64,000 nucleotides of DNA, taken from NCBI GenBank assembly GCA_964533865.1, contig CAZHRC010000011.1, forward strand, positions 1-64,000. Direction: 5' to 3'. Positions within the stretch are counted from its first letter, which is position 1, and every line of letters starts with the position of its first letter. This DNA is from CAZHRC01 sp964533865 (GTDB lineage Bacteria; Bacillota; Clostridia; Tissierellales; Peptoniphilaceae). Below are positions 25,456-33,541 of the stretch, piece after piece. The notes below the pieces were generated by a model, which was given only the letters and a program-made list of their open reading frames with translations, ran no database searches and was not told the DNA's origin. The translations under genes were made by a program, and so were the position numbers.

Positions 25456-25776
25456 ATGGGACACAATAAAGTCGTCTGTACGACAAATAACGTTGAATAT
25501 TTAGACATTCGCCGAGCGATGACAGCAGGTGCGCGCACCGTCGAAGAAGTGAAGGCGAGTGCGGGAGTCTGTGGTGAGTGCGAAGGTTGCAAGACCGAAC
25601 TAGATCCTATCTTATCCTCAGTCTGCGGTTGCGCAGGCGCTTCTTTGCAAGATGTCGTCGATGCTATCAACGGCGGTGCAGATACCGTCGAAAAAGTTGG
25701 CGAAGTCACAGGTGCTGGCACCCACTGTGGAAGATGTAAAGGCTTGATTCAAAACGTCATCGATCTCGGGAGATAA
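25456..25776 (+). CDS. BFD-like [2Fe-2S]-binding protein
   Basis: A 106-residue protein with two tandem BFD-like units of the kind found in bacterioferritin-associated ferredoxin and NifU. Unit 1 has Cys8 and the cluster CGECEGC (Cys39, Cys42, Cys45); its usual second early Cys is missing. Unit 2 is complete in pattern: CGC (Cys57, Cys59), VVDAINGGADTVEKV, then CGRC (Cys91, Cys94). It probably carries a [2Fe-2S] cluster in unit 2 and acts in electron transfer or iron handling. AAAGGAG precedes the ATG and a terminator follows. Confidence 0.82.
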   Translation: MGHNKVVCTTNNVEYLDIRRAMTAGARTVEEVKASAGVCGECEGCKTELDPILSSVCGCAGASLQDVVDAINGGADTVEKVGEVTGAGTHCGRCKGLIQNVIDLGR

Positions 25777-25796
25777 TTTCTCCTTGGTCAATGTTC

Positions 25797-25840
25797 AAAA
25801 ACAAATCCCAGACTGATTGCAGCCTAGGATTTGTTTTTTT
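25797..25840. terminator. terminator between convergent genes
   Basis: AAAAACAAATCC and GGATTTGTTTTT form a 12-bp stem with an 18-base loop and a T-run. Confidence 0.7.
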
Positions 25841-25869
25841 ATTTCATCGCTCTTCATCTAGGTAGTCGA

Positions 25870-26913
25870 TTACACCTCTAATTTCAGATCGCCCTCTTTT
25901 ATCCAACCCCATTTTCGAAGAATCGAAGCAAAGAGCAAAGTGAGGATTGCCGGTGCGATAAAATGAAGGATGAGGATGTAGAGATAGATCTCCGGTCCTC
26001 TGCCTGCCATCGCTTGGAGGGTACCAATTTGACCGACTAGACCGCTGGTCCCCATACCTGAGCCGATCGGGGTATTCTCCATTTTAAAGATCAACGTCGA
26101 CATCGGCCCTGTTACGGCAGAGGCTAACGTTGGTGGAATCCATATTTTCCAATTCAATATGATATTGGGGACTTGTAGCATGGAAGTGCCAAGGCCTTGA
26201 GCGACCAGTCCTCCCCAGCGGTTTTCTCTAAAGCTCATGACGGCAAACCCGACCATCTGTGCACAACAACCCGCTGTTGAAGCACCTCCAGCCAACCCTT
26301 GCAGACCGAGCATCATCGCTATGGCGGCACTACTTATAGGAAGGGTTAAGACCATTCCCATAATCACCGACACCAAAACACCCATGAGAAACGGTTGCAA
26401 TGTCGTCGCGTACATAATCAATTCGCCGATTTTTGTCATGAACGCCGATACCCCTGGGCCAATAAAAGTCCCTATCGCAACCCCTATTAGAATCGTAACC
26501 GTCGGTGTCACGATAATATCGACCTTCGTTTCTTTTGAGACCAGTTTACCGAACTCCGCACCGACAACCGCCGCTACAAAAGCGCCGACCGGACCGCCTA
26601 AAGCGTTTCCCGCCGCCCCTGTGACAGCAGAGGCGAACAACACCAAAGGTGGCGCTTTTAACGCATAGGCCGCCGCCACACCAATGGCCGCCCCTGTCAT
26701 ATCGCGACAGATTGGCCATATCGTATCCACCAAGAAAGGAATATTTAACCCTTCTCCAACCGTCTTCATTATCGTGCCAATAAGCAGCGATGAGAATAGA
26801 CCTAACGCCATGGACCCCAGCGCATCAATCAGATAACGCTGCACAGAAAATTCGATGTTCTTTCGTTTTAGAAAACTCACCTTTTCTCCAGTTGTCTGGT
26901 TTGATTGTGCCAT
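25870..26913 (-). CDS. PTS_EIIC_2 family membrane protein
   Basis: A 347-residue membrane protein with about nine to ten helices and glycine/alanine-rich segments (GAAGNALGGPVGAFVAAVVGAE, quoted as a region near 100), matching the PF13303 PTS_EIIC_2 family. Members are annotated as PTS sugar transporter subunit IIC, but no EIIA or EIIB accompanies it here and its real substrate is unknown. The ATG at 26913 follows GGGAGG; ten codons of open frame upstream lack a site. Monocistronic. Confidence 0.8.
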   Translation of the reverse strand: MAQSNQTTGEKVSFLKRKNIEFSVQRYLIDALGSMALGLFSSLLIGTIMKTVGEGLNIPFLVDTIWPICRDMTGAAIGVAAAYALKAPPLVLFASAVTGAAGNALGGPVGAFVAAVVGAEFGKLVSKETKVDIIVTPTVTILIGVAIGTFIGPGVSAFMTKIGELIMYATTLQPFLMGVLVSVIMGMVLTLPISSAAIAMMLGLQGLAGGASTAGCCAQMVGFAVMSFRENRWGGLVAQGLGTSMLQVPNIILNWKIWIPPTLASAVTGPMSTLIFKMENTPIGSGMGTSGLVGQIGTLQAMAGRGPEIYLYILILHFIAPAILTLLFASILRKWGWIKEGDLKLEV

Positions 26914-27057
26914 TTTACGCCTCCCTTTCCGTTCAATCGCCAATGTTTTCTCCTGAGTTATTGGAAGATCTCTAATTCAAATGCACATGCATCGAAAACT
27001 GGAATCACGGTCGCTTATACTGTGGGGATCAGCACCTTTAACCGACCTTTTCGATGA

Positions 27058-27648
27058 CTACTTTAATCCCGTCCTTTTGCGAATCGCTTCTACGATATAG
27101 GCTAACACAAACAAGTCGGTGAACTTGCCCACATAGTATTGAATAATCGAATAAAACCCCGGGTTAGAAGGAAATTTATAAAAACCTGGAAACACGTGGG
27201 TGTAGATCGGTGATAAATACTGTTTTAACATCTGTGGGCTATTGTCCATGTTTTCCATTTTGGCTAAGCTTGCCATCACCTCTTTTGGGATGACGCCCCC
27301 ACCGTCGACAGAGACGTAAAAGATGTAAAAGAGAACGGCAAACTGAACGATCAGACACAGATAACACGCTACGCCGTAGATCAGCGAGAAGATTCGCTCG
27401 AGTTTATGGTCATCTCTCAACTTTCTGAAACCGTAGTTCATGACTTTAAAGATGAATAGCACATTGACGATTAAAAGCGCGATGAGCATAAGAGGCATCT
27501 GTCGTGAAAACACCACGAGTGCAACGATCTCCACGACAAAAAGAACCGCGTACAAGGCAAACAGTCTCACCAGCAATAGAGCGCCATGGATCACTTCCTT
27601 TGCACTCATCTTCATCTCTTCCACATCGAGTTTGTTCAATTGATTCAT
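27058..27648 (-). CDS. membrane protein of unknown function
   Basis: A 196-residue protein with four likely transmembrane helices (about residues 20-40, 45-65, 88-110 and near the C-terminus), a basic loop YGFRKLRDDHKLERIF between helices 2 and 3 and a long outside-type loop (residues 115-165). Not recognised. The start at 27648 follows GAGGG; the open frame extends 26 codons upstream. No neighbour suggests its role. Confidence 0.55.
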   Translation of the reverse strand: MNQLNKLDVEEMKMSAKEVIHGALLLVRLFALYAVLFVVEIVALVVFSRQMPLMLIALLIVNVLFIFKVMNYGFRKLRDDHKLERIFSLIYGVACYLCLIVQFAVLFYIFYVSVDGGGVIPKEVMASLAKMENMDNSPQMLKQYLSPIYTHVFPGFYKFPSNPGFYSIIQYYVGKFTDLFVLAYIVEAIRKRTGLK

Positions 27649-27855
27649 TCGATATCCCTCACGATTTACTGTAGTCAAGTCCTCACCATCGCCTACACCC
27701 TGTGACAGTGCGCAGTTACCATACATCGATCATACGATACATGATTTCAATCCGCAAACCGTCCACGCCATTGGCATGGCACTGTTACGGCACCACCCAT
27801 TGTTGTTGATATTGTATGACAGACCGGCCAGCAAATCAAATTTTTATCGCCCAAT

Positions 27856-27886
27856 AAAAACAACGCGGACACGTGGCCCCGCGTTG
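27856..27886 (-). terminator. terminator behind the zinc-ribbon membrane gene
   Basis: On the minus strand CAACGCGG, ten bases, CCGCGTTG, then TTTTT. Confidence 0.7.
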
Positions 27887-27937
27887 GATATACAGTAAAT
27901 CTATTTTAGTCGTCTAAATACTTGAAGAATCGATGTT

Positions 27938-28240
27938 TCATACTACCTCTTGTTTTGAGGTATTCTCATCATATCTCATGCCGCACCTCGGGCAAAATCT
28001 ATGGGATAACTTACTACTTAATCGTTCTTTACAAAATGGGCACCGTAAGGAAAAGAATCTTAACATCAGGTAAAGGATAAACAAAAACACCATACTTAGA
28101 AAGACTTCCTTTCGGATAGAATAGCCGTCAACAAATCTGAGGGGGAGTAAATTGATTACTATGACCACTACTAAAATTACCTTTGCGATGATTCTGTATT
28201 TTTTAGATTCATGGTGTCCTCCTCCCTTCCAGTAATCCAA
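27938..28240 (-). CDS. small membrane protein with C-terminal zinc ribbon, start unclear (possible frameshift)
   Basis: About 90-100 residues: a basic start (KKYRII), two hydrophobic segments (about residues 18-34 and 46-62) and a C-terminal zinc ribbon, CPFCKERL then CPRCGMRYDE. The only in-frame start with the full frame is TTG at 28240, with no good site. An ATG at 28212 with GGAGGAGG directly upstream is one base out of frame; adding one A to the A6 run (T6 at 28199-28204 on the plus strand) would give MNLKKYRII. So a frameshift, slippage or an assembly error is likely. Function unknown. Confidence 0.6.
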   Translation of the reverse strand: MDYWKGGGHHESKKYRIIAKVILVVVIVINLLPLRFVDGYSIRKEVFLSMVFLFILYLMLRFFSLRCPFCKERLSSKLSHRFCPRCGMRYDENTSKQEVV

Positions 28241-28440
28241 CGATGACTTCCTTACTATAAGATTAATTTTAATTCATAATTGTAAAAAAACAAATCATTG
28301 TAAATCTTTCGTTAAAAACGTATAGCTTTGGTCGATCTTCCCAAAAAGATTTTCATAAAAGCCGCAAATCCCCATTATTTTGACGTACCACTCTGTAAAA
28401 AGAGAATATCTAGCCCATTGAGTTGCGCCCGTATAAAGTG

Positions 28441-28467
28441 AAAAAGGCGACATGAAATCATGCCGCC
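28441..28467 (-). terminator. terminator of the glutamate dehydrogenase gene
   Basis: Minus strand GGCGGCATGA, TT, TCATGTCGCC, TTTTT. One pair is G-U only when read on the minus strand, which supports transcription in that direction. Confidence 0.75.
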
Positions 28468-28521
28468 TCTCAATATTGCTTTTTATCATTTAATACTTGA
28501 CCAACAGCACTTGACAAAAAA
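28446..28521 (-). repeat. dispersed intergenic repeat, copy A
   Basis: Contains the GGCGACATGA/TCATGCCGCC hairpin followed by CAATATTG and, 30 bases on, ACCAACAG, three bases, TTGACAAA. A similar arrangement is found at 56380-56453 and a partial copy at 57951-57983. All three lie just downstream of minus-strand genes. Confidence 0.6.
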
Positions 28522-28574
28522 CTGTCTTTGCCGTGTTCTAAACAGGCGATTTTGTCATCTGTTATGGCTGTGGA

Positions 28575-29831
28575 TTAGTACCAACCGCGCAACTTCATCG
28601 CCGTTGCTACTTTTTTGATGGAGAACATATAGGCCGATTGGCGCATGCTCTTCTTGTATTCCTCTTTAATCGCCCAAATGTCGTCAAAAGCCTGAACCAT
28701 CATCTCTTCTTCGCGTTGGCTGGCTTCTGCCTCGGTCCAATAGAAACCGTAACGGTTTTGAACCCATTCAAAGTAAGAAACGGTAACACCGCCTGCGTTT
28801 GTCAAAATATCTGGAACGACGGTGATGCCTCGCGCTTCCAAGACTTCATCTGCTTTTGGTGTGACAGGGCCGTTTGCCCCTTCGCAGATCAGTTTAGCTT
28901 TGATGGTTTGCGCCACGTTTTCGTCGATGGCGTTTTCTAAAGCTGCCGGTACGACGACGTCAACATCGAGAGCCCAGAACTCTTCCATAGTGATCAGTGT
29001 CCCACAGCTGCGGATGGTGCCTGTTTCATTTTTCGTTTCTTGAAGGGTGTTGTAGTCCAATCCTTTTTCATCGTAAACCACATATGCCCCTTCTTTATCG
29101 TATTCGGCAATAGCGACGACTTTCGCCCCTTGAGATGCGATGTGCTTAACGGAGAAACTGCCCACGTTTCCAAAACCTTGGACGGTAACTTTTGCCTTAG
29201 TCATATCAATGCCGTGTTTCTTGGCTGCTTCTCTAACTGTGATGGCAACACCTAAGCCTGTCGCTTCGTTTCTACCTAGGGAACCACCCCAGCGCACGTC
29301 TTTTCCAGTGATCATGCCCATGGCCATTTGATCGCCGGTGAGTTGGATGTACTCGTCGAGCATCCAGCTCATGATTTGACCGTTAGTGTTCACATCTGGC
29401 GCAGGGACGTCTATGGTTTCGCCAAGGTATTTGTGCATACCGCGCACGTATCCTCTAGCGAGTTGTTCGAGTTCTCTTTCAGAAAGTGTGGAAGGATCGA
29501 CGGTTATGCCACCTTTTCCACCACCAAAGGGAATCCCTGTGACGGAGCATTTAAAGGTCATCCAAATGGACAGGGCCTTTACTTCATCCAAGTTAACGTT
29601 AGGATGAAAACGGATGCCGCCTTTTGCTGGACCAATTGCGCTATTGTGAGCAGAACGCCACCCTTTAAACACTTTGGTTGATCCGTCGTCCATTCTGACT
29701 GGAATCGTGACTTCGATCACCCGTTGGGGTTCTCTTAAGAGTTCGTATACGGCTGGCTCCATACCTAGTGCGTCACAAGCTTCTTTAACTTGAAATTGAG
29801 CGCTTTCCAATGGATTTGCGTGTTTCGTCAT
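28575..29831 (-). CDS. gdhA: Glu/Leu/Phe/Val-type glutamate dehydrogenase
   Basis: A 418-residue dehydrogenase interconverting glutamate and 2-oxoglutarate plus ammonia. The substrate-binding part contains GPAKGGIRFHP and the catalytic lysine loop GIPFGGGKGGI (near residues 100-110); the Rossmann domain starts at VQGFGNVG (near 210). Length and the RocG/GudB-like pattern point to an NAD-dependent, probably catabolic enzyme, fitting an amino-acid-fermenting anaerobe. Of two close ATGs, the second (29831) has the better distance to GGGAGG. It has its own promoter and a leader of about 100 bases in which I recognise no known riboswitch. Confidence 0.95.
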   Translation of the reverse strand: MTKHANPLESAQFQVKEACDALGMEPAVYELLREPQRVIEVTIPVRMDDGSTKVFKGWRSAHNSAIGPAKGGIRFHPNVNLDEVKALSIWMTFKCSVTGIPFGGGKGGITVDPSTLSERELEQLARGYVRGMHKYLGETIDVPAPDVNTNGQIMSWMLDEYIQLTGDQMAMGMITGKDVRWGGSLGRNEATGLGVAITVREAAKKHGIDMTKAKVTVQGFGNVGSFSVKHIASQGAKVVAIAEYDKEGAYVVYDEKGLDYNTLQETKNETGTIRSCGTLITMEEFWALDVDVVVPAALENAIDENVAQTIKAKLICEGANGPVTPKADEVLEARGITVVPDILTNAGGVTVSYFEWVQNRYGFYWTEAEASQREEEMMVQAFDDIWAIKEEYKKSMRQSAYMFSIKKVATAMKLRGWY

Positions 29832-29941
29832 GTACATGCCTCCCTAAAAATTGATGCGTTGCGATTTGTGGAGCTTGCATTCCCAGCCCCTTCAAAACAA
29901 TTGAGAGGTAGCTTGCGAAGTTACAGTCACTCCTAAGATTA

Positions 29942-29969
29942 ATTATACTAATTACCGTATAAATGTCAA
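29942..29969 (-). promoter_or_regulatory. promoter of gdhA
   Basis: Minus strand TTGACA (29969-29964), 16 bases, TATAAT (29947-29942). Confidence 0.8.
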
Positions 29970-30045
29970 CTCCCGCTGTGCTGTGACAACGTTTTTCAAT
30001 GTATTCTTTGCAATTAAATTTATGATTATGCTCTATTGAATTTCT

Positions 30046-30870
30046 CTATGATTCACGACGTGGATGAGCACTAAAATAAGCTTTAGCCGTGTCAATACAC
30101 CGTTGCGCATGGGCTTTGTAACCGATCACATCGGAGCTGACATTTCTTGGCAACTCAATGGAGTAAGGCATTTGTGGCATGGCATTCAAAATAGCCGACA
30201 GGTCGATTCCACCTTCGCCAACATAGGACCGATTCGCTCTGAGGATGTTCAAAAACTCGTCAGGATCGGTGGGGATCTCTGCAGGTGCATCGCAAAGGTG
30301 TGCAAAATGGAACCATTTTGCAGGTAGTGTCTTCAGGTCTTCCGGGTTGTCGTGTGCTCTGTGGAAGTGGTGCATATCCACCATCAGCCCAGCGTTGTCC
30401 CGATTGACGGCTTTGAGAACTTCCACCGTTTGAGCGAGGGTTTTGACCCCTGCTATGGGGACGTATTCCAAATCCACAGTGAGGTTGTATTCTGCTGCCA
30501 TATCGCAAAGCTCGGCAAATCGCTCAATGTAGTAGTCTTTTTCCGTCGTCCAAATACTCGATAAAATGTGTTTCCCACCTAGCTCCACTGCGGTTTCCAT
30601 TGTGGGCCGGTACTTTTCTAAATCCATCCCATCGAAAATCCGTGCCAATTCCACGTCGAGAAGCGCAATCCCCGTATCTGCCATGACCCGCTTGGTCTCT
30701 TTCATCAAGGTTTTATTTTTCGAAAGATCGTAGTCCGGCTCTTCTGGCAATCCCATGTAAATCTGACGCATACTGACATAATCATAACCACAGTCTGCAG
30801 CGATCTTTGCGATTTCTGGCGGTGAGGTGTTCAGCACAGTGAGTTGTGCTAGAGAATAACGTTGTTCCAT
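30046..30870 (-). CDS. TIM-barrel isomerase/epimerase-like protein (possible dehydroshikimate dehydratase)
   Basis: A 274-residue member of the xylose isomerase-like TIM-barrel family (AP endonuclease 2 superfamily). Metal-binding residues are probably the Glu in LTVDLEYVP, the Asp-His region in LMVDMHHFHRAHD, HLCDAP and the closing Glu of YSIELP. The family includes sugar-phosphate epimerases, hydroxypyruvate isomerase and the AsbF/QuiC-type 3-dehydroshikimate dehydratases. The last assignment fits the neighbours, a shikimate dehydrogenase and a dehydroquinate dehydratase, but I cannot confirm it from residues. Last gene of the operon, 27 bases after the dehydrogenase, with AAAGGAG. Confidence 0.75.
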   Translation of the reverse strand: MEQRYSLAQLTVLNTSPPEIAKIAADCGYDYVSMRQIYMGLPEEPDYDLSKNKTLMKETKRVMADTGIALLDVELARIFDGMDLEKYRPTMETAVELGGKHILSSIWTTEKDYYIERFAELCDMAAEYNLTVDLEYVPIAGVKTLAQTVEVLKAVNRDNAGLMVDMHHFHRAHDNPEDLKTLPAKWFHFAHLCDAPAEIPTDPDEFLNILRANRSYVGEGGIDLSAILNAMPQMPYSIELPRNVSSDVIGYKAHAQRCIDTAKAYFSAHPRRES

Positions 30871-30896
30871 AATAGCTCCTTTATCCGATTTGTCTC

Positions 30897-31769
30897 TTAT
30901 TCATCGCCTTCAAAGAGTTCTTGGCGCACGTAGTCTTGTGGCATATCGACACCCATCCATATTTTAAAAGCGATCGCTCCTTGCCAAATCATCATGTTGA
31001 TACCATTTGCTGTACGACACCCCGCTTCTTTTGCATATTTCATAAACAGGGTTTCCCTTGGGTCGTAAACGATATCGTAAGCAAAGACGTTGGCATTGAA
31101 AACTTCTGGTCCTGGCACAGCACAAAGGTGATCTCTTCCCTTCATCCCCAATGGCGTTGCATTGACGAGAAGCACGCTGTCCTCTAGCTCGCGTTTCATG
31201 TTTTCTGCATTGTTTTCTACAATGCGCACAACGACTCCAGGGATGTTTTCTTCGATGATCTCTTTGACTTCATCCACCATGGTGGCATTTGTATCCATCA
31301 TGACCAATTCTTTGACCCCTTCGAGTGCTAAGTTTACGGCAATAGCTCTTCCCGCACCGCCACAACCGATCAATACGACTTTTTCGCCTCTAAACACCAC
31401 TTCCAATTCATCAAGTGATGCGATAAAGCCGCGACCATCGGTGTTGTGACCTTTCATTTTCTTTGTCTTTTGGTCAATTTCCAACGTGTTGACTGCCCCG
31501 ATGAGTCTCGCATCGTCGGTGAGGTCGTCCAGATATGGTATCACCGCTTGTTTGTGCGGAAAGGTAACGTTTGACCCTTTGGCATTAATGGTTTTTAGCG
31601 CTTTGAGTCCATCTTCAATTTGACCTTCTGGTACTTCAAAGCATAAGTAAACGTAATCTAACCCCAACTTTTCAAAAGCGGAGTTGTGCATGTGAGGCGA
31701 GCGACTGTGTTTTAGTGGATCTCCAACGAGTCCAACGACTTCAGTTGTCCCTTGTATTCTATTTCCCAT
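30897..31769 (-). CDS. shikimate/quinate dehydrogenase (AroE/YdiB family)
   Basis: A 290-residue NAD(P)-dependent enzyme interconverting shikimate and 3-dehydroshikimate, or quinate and dehydroquinate. Substrate-binding serines are in PLKHSRSPHMHN, the catalytic Lys in NVTFPHK, the Asp in HNTDGRGF, and the cofactor loop is GCGGAGRA. The residue after the second strand is Asp (LVMMDTN), not an Arg-rich NADP patch, so NAD use is more likely. Its place in an IclR/TRAP operon without other aromatic biosynthesis genes points to catabolism, as for YdiB or QuiB-type enzymes. Confidence 0.88.
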   Translation of the reverse strand: MGNRIQGTTEVVGLVGDPLKHSRSPHMHNSAFEKLGLDYVYLCFEVPEGQIEDGLKALKTINAKGSNVTFPHKQAVIPYLDDLTDDARLIGAVNTLEIDQKTKKMKGHNTDGRGFIASLDELEVVFRGEKVVLIGCGGAGRAIAVNLALEGVKELVMMDTNATMVDEVKEIIEENIPGVVVRIVENNAENMKRELEDSVLLVNATPLGMKGRDHLCAVPGPEVFNANVFAYDIVYDPRETLFMKYAKEAGCRTANGINMMIWQGAIAFKIWMGVDMPQDYVRQELFEGDE

Positions 31770-31790
31770 AGCGTGTCCTTTCTATAACTC

Positions 31791-32501
31791 TCATGGGGTA
31801 TCCCCATCGGCGTGGATGCGCATATTGCGACCAAGCCCTATCATCATCTTTGCAACTTCCTCTAGGTTTGCTGGAAAGCGATAAAGCGGACCTTCCATGT
31901 ACAAACTGCCGATCACTTCGCCTCCATCAGATGTGAGGGCAACAGCAATCCCCGTAATGTCATTGACATCGACAGCCGATCGATAGGCGTAACCTCTTTC
32001 TTTGATCGCCTCTCTCGTCTCGTCGGGCATGTCTTCATGGTCGAGATACGCTTGCATCACTTGACCCCAAAGATTGCCTCCAAGAGGTGTGGCACTGCCT
32101 GTCGCCAATATTAATCGCTCATCCATCGGCGAAGGCCTTTGATAGACGCAAATCGCACGATTGTCGTCTTTGTAAAAAAGCGCCACATACTGGCTGTAAG
32201 TTTGGTTGAGTTCATCGACTGCCTTTTGTCCACCATTGAGGTAAGTTGAAGATTGGGAAGCTGCCATTCCCAAGAACAGCAGCTTTTTCCCCAATCGGTA
32301 TTTATTGTTTTCACCGTTTTTCGTCAGATAGCCAGCACTTTCCAAGGTGGCGACCATCCGCGATACGGTGGATTTTGCTAAGCCGATTTTCTCTGTGATT
32401 TCTGTAAAGAGAAGCTCTGGCTCTTCAAGGCTAAAACACTCGAGGATGTCCAATGCGCGATTGACCGTTCGAAGCCCGCTTGTATCTGTCGTTTTAGCCA
32501 T
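31791..32501 (-). CDS. IclR family transcriptional regulator
   Basis: A 236-residue regulator: N-terminal winged helix (NRALDILECFS, then GLAKSTVSRMVATLESAGYL) and a C-terminal effector domain (residues 80-230) with the conserved RAICVYQRPSP and EVIGSLYMEGP segments. IclR regulators commonly control aromatic and hydroaromatic acid catabolism. It sits inside the operon between the transporter and the dehydrogenase. AAAGGAGG precedes the start. Likely operators are the repeated motifs at 38295-38435. Confidence 0.92.
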   Translation of the reverse strand: MAKTTDTSGLRTVNRALDILECFSLEEPELLFTEITEKIGLAKSTVSRMVATLESAGYLTKNGENNKYRLGKKLLFLGMAASQSSTYLNGGQKAVDELNQTYSQYVALFYKDDNRAICVYQRPSPMDERLILATGSATPLGGNLWGQVMQAYLDHEDMPDETREAIKERGYAYRSAVDVNDITGIAVALTSDGGEVIGSLYMEGPLYRFPANLEEVAKMMIGLGRNMRIHADGDTP

Positions 32502-32511
32502 GTCTCCTCCT

Positions 32512-33531
32512 TTAATCTACTTTTAAACGTTCAACTTCGGTTTTTAAGAGATCCGGCAGTTCGTCACCAATATTGCCTCTGACGCGTTTTACTGCTGGTT
32601 GACCCATTTCAATAAGGTCTGCCTTAGTTTGATCATCTAGTTCTACGATTTCCGTTCCGCTGTCGACAATGATTTCCAATCGACTTGCCGTTCTTTCATC
32701 GGTAAGATCTCGAGCAAAAACGGTAGCTTCTTTTGCCGCTTCTGGAATCAGCGCTTGTAGATCTTCTGGAAGGTCTTTGATGATTTCAGCGCTACCGACC
32801 AATGAAATGGTGTGAAGGATATGGTTGGTGTTGACGATGTAGTCTTGTTGCTCGTAGAGTTTAGCCGATACGATGGTTTCCAACGGGTTTTCCTGTGCAT
32901 CGATGGTGCCCTGTTGTAGTCCGATATACACTTCTCCAAAGTTCATCGGCGTCGGGTTTGCACCGATGGCTTGCCAGTAAGCGATATGGTTTGGGTTTTC
33001 CATCGTTCTGATTTTAATCCCTTTGAAATCCGCAGCCGTATTAATCATACGGTTTGAGGACATTTCACGAAAACCTTGGTCAGCATATCCGTAGAGATTG
33101 ATGCCGTACTTTGCATAAATGGTTTGCAAGTTTTCAAACAATGGCCCGTCAAGGACAGCACGAGCGGTTTGGATGTTTGGAAAAGCGTTGGGAATGTCAA
33201 AGAGTGCCAGCTCTGGTACAAAGTTGACCTGTGGTGCTGTAGTCTGAGTGACAAAGGTGACGTTTCCGTTTTGTAAACCTTCCAATATATCAGCGTCTCC
33301 ACCAATTTGACCGTTGGGATAGAAGTTCGCTTTGAAGCGTCCATTGGATTTTTCTTCCAAAAGCTTCCCAAAGTGTTCTAAATAGTAGAAGGTGACAGTA
33401 TCTACTGGGCTATCACAAGCGAGATAAATCGGGTAGACTTCTCGCTCTGCGGTGGATCGCTCTCTCGAGCAACCTGCCCCAATCAGTGCAATGGCCAGAA
33501 TTAGACTTAATAGTGCTAAGCGTTTTTTCAC
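32512..33531 (-). CDS. TRAP transporter substrate-binding lipoprotein, DctP family
   Basis: A 339-residue secreted solute-binding protein. Residues 1-21 are a lipoprotein signal with lipobox LIGAGC (Cys21). The DctP fold is clear from FYPNGQIGGDADILEGLQNG and KIRTMENPNHIAYWQAIGA, which contains the Arg that binds the substrate carboxylate; FGEVYIGLQQGTIDAQENP is the other hallmark. The substrate is therefore a carboxylic acid. The start is GTG at 33531, five bases behind GGAGGG. It is immediately downstream of the DctM gene. Confidence 0.92.
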   Translation of the reverse strand: MKKRLALLSLILAIALIGAGCSRERSTAEREVYPIYLACDSPVDTVTFYYLEHFGKLLEEKSNGRFKANFYPNGQIGGDADILEGLQNGNVTFVTQTTAPQVNFVPELALFDIPNAFPNIQTARAVLDGPLFENLQTIYAKYGINLYGYADQGFREMSSNRMINTAADFKGIKIRTMENPNHIAYWQAIGANPTPMNFGEVYIGLQQGTIDAQENPLETIVSAKLYEQQDYIVNTNHILHTISLVGSAEIIKDLPEDLQALIPEAAKEATVFARDLTDERTASRLEIIVDSGTEIVELDDQTKADLIEMGQPAVKRVRGNIGDELPDLLKTEVERLKVD

Positions 33532-33541
33532 GATTTCCCTC

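Noticed and set aside
28295..28489. 64-codon minus-strand open frame
   Set aside because: It includes the gdhA terminator and repeat copy A; no ribosome binding site.
29838..29940. Possible riboswitch in the gdhA leader
   Set aside because: The leader has short complementary pieces but no motif set of a known riboswitch class that I could recognise.
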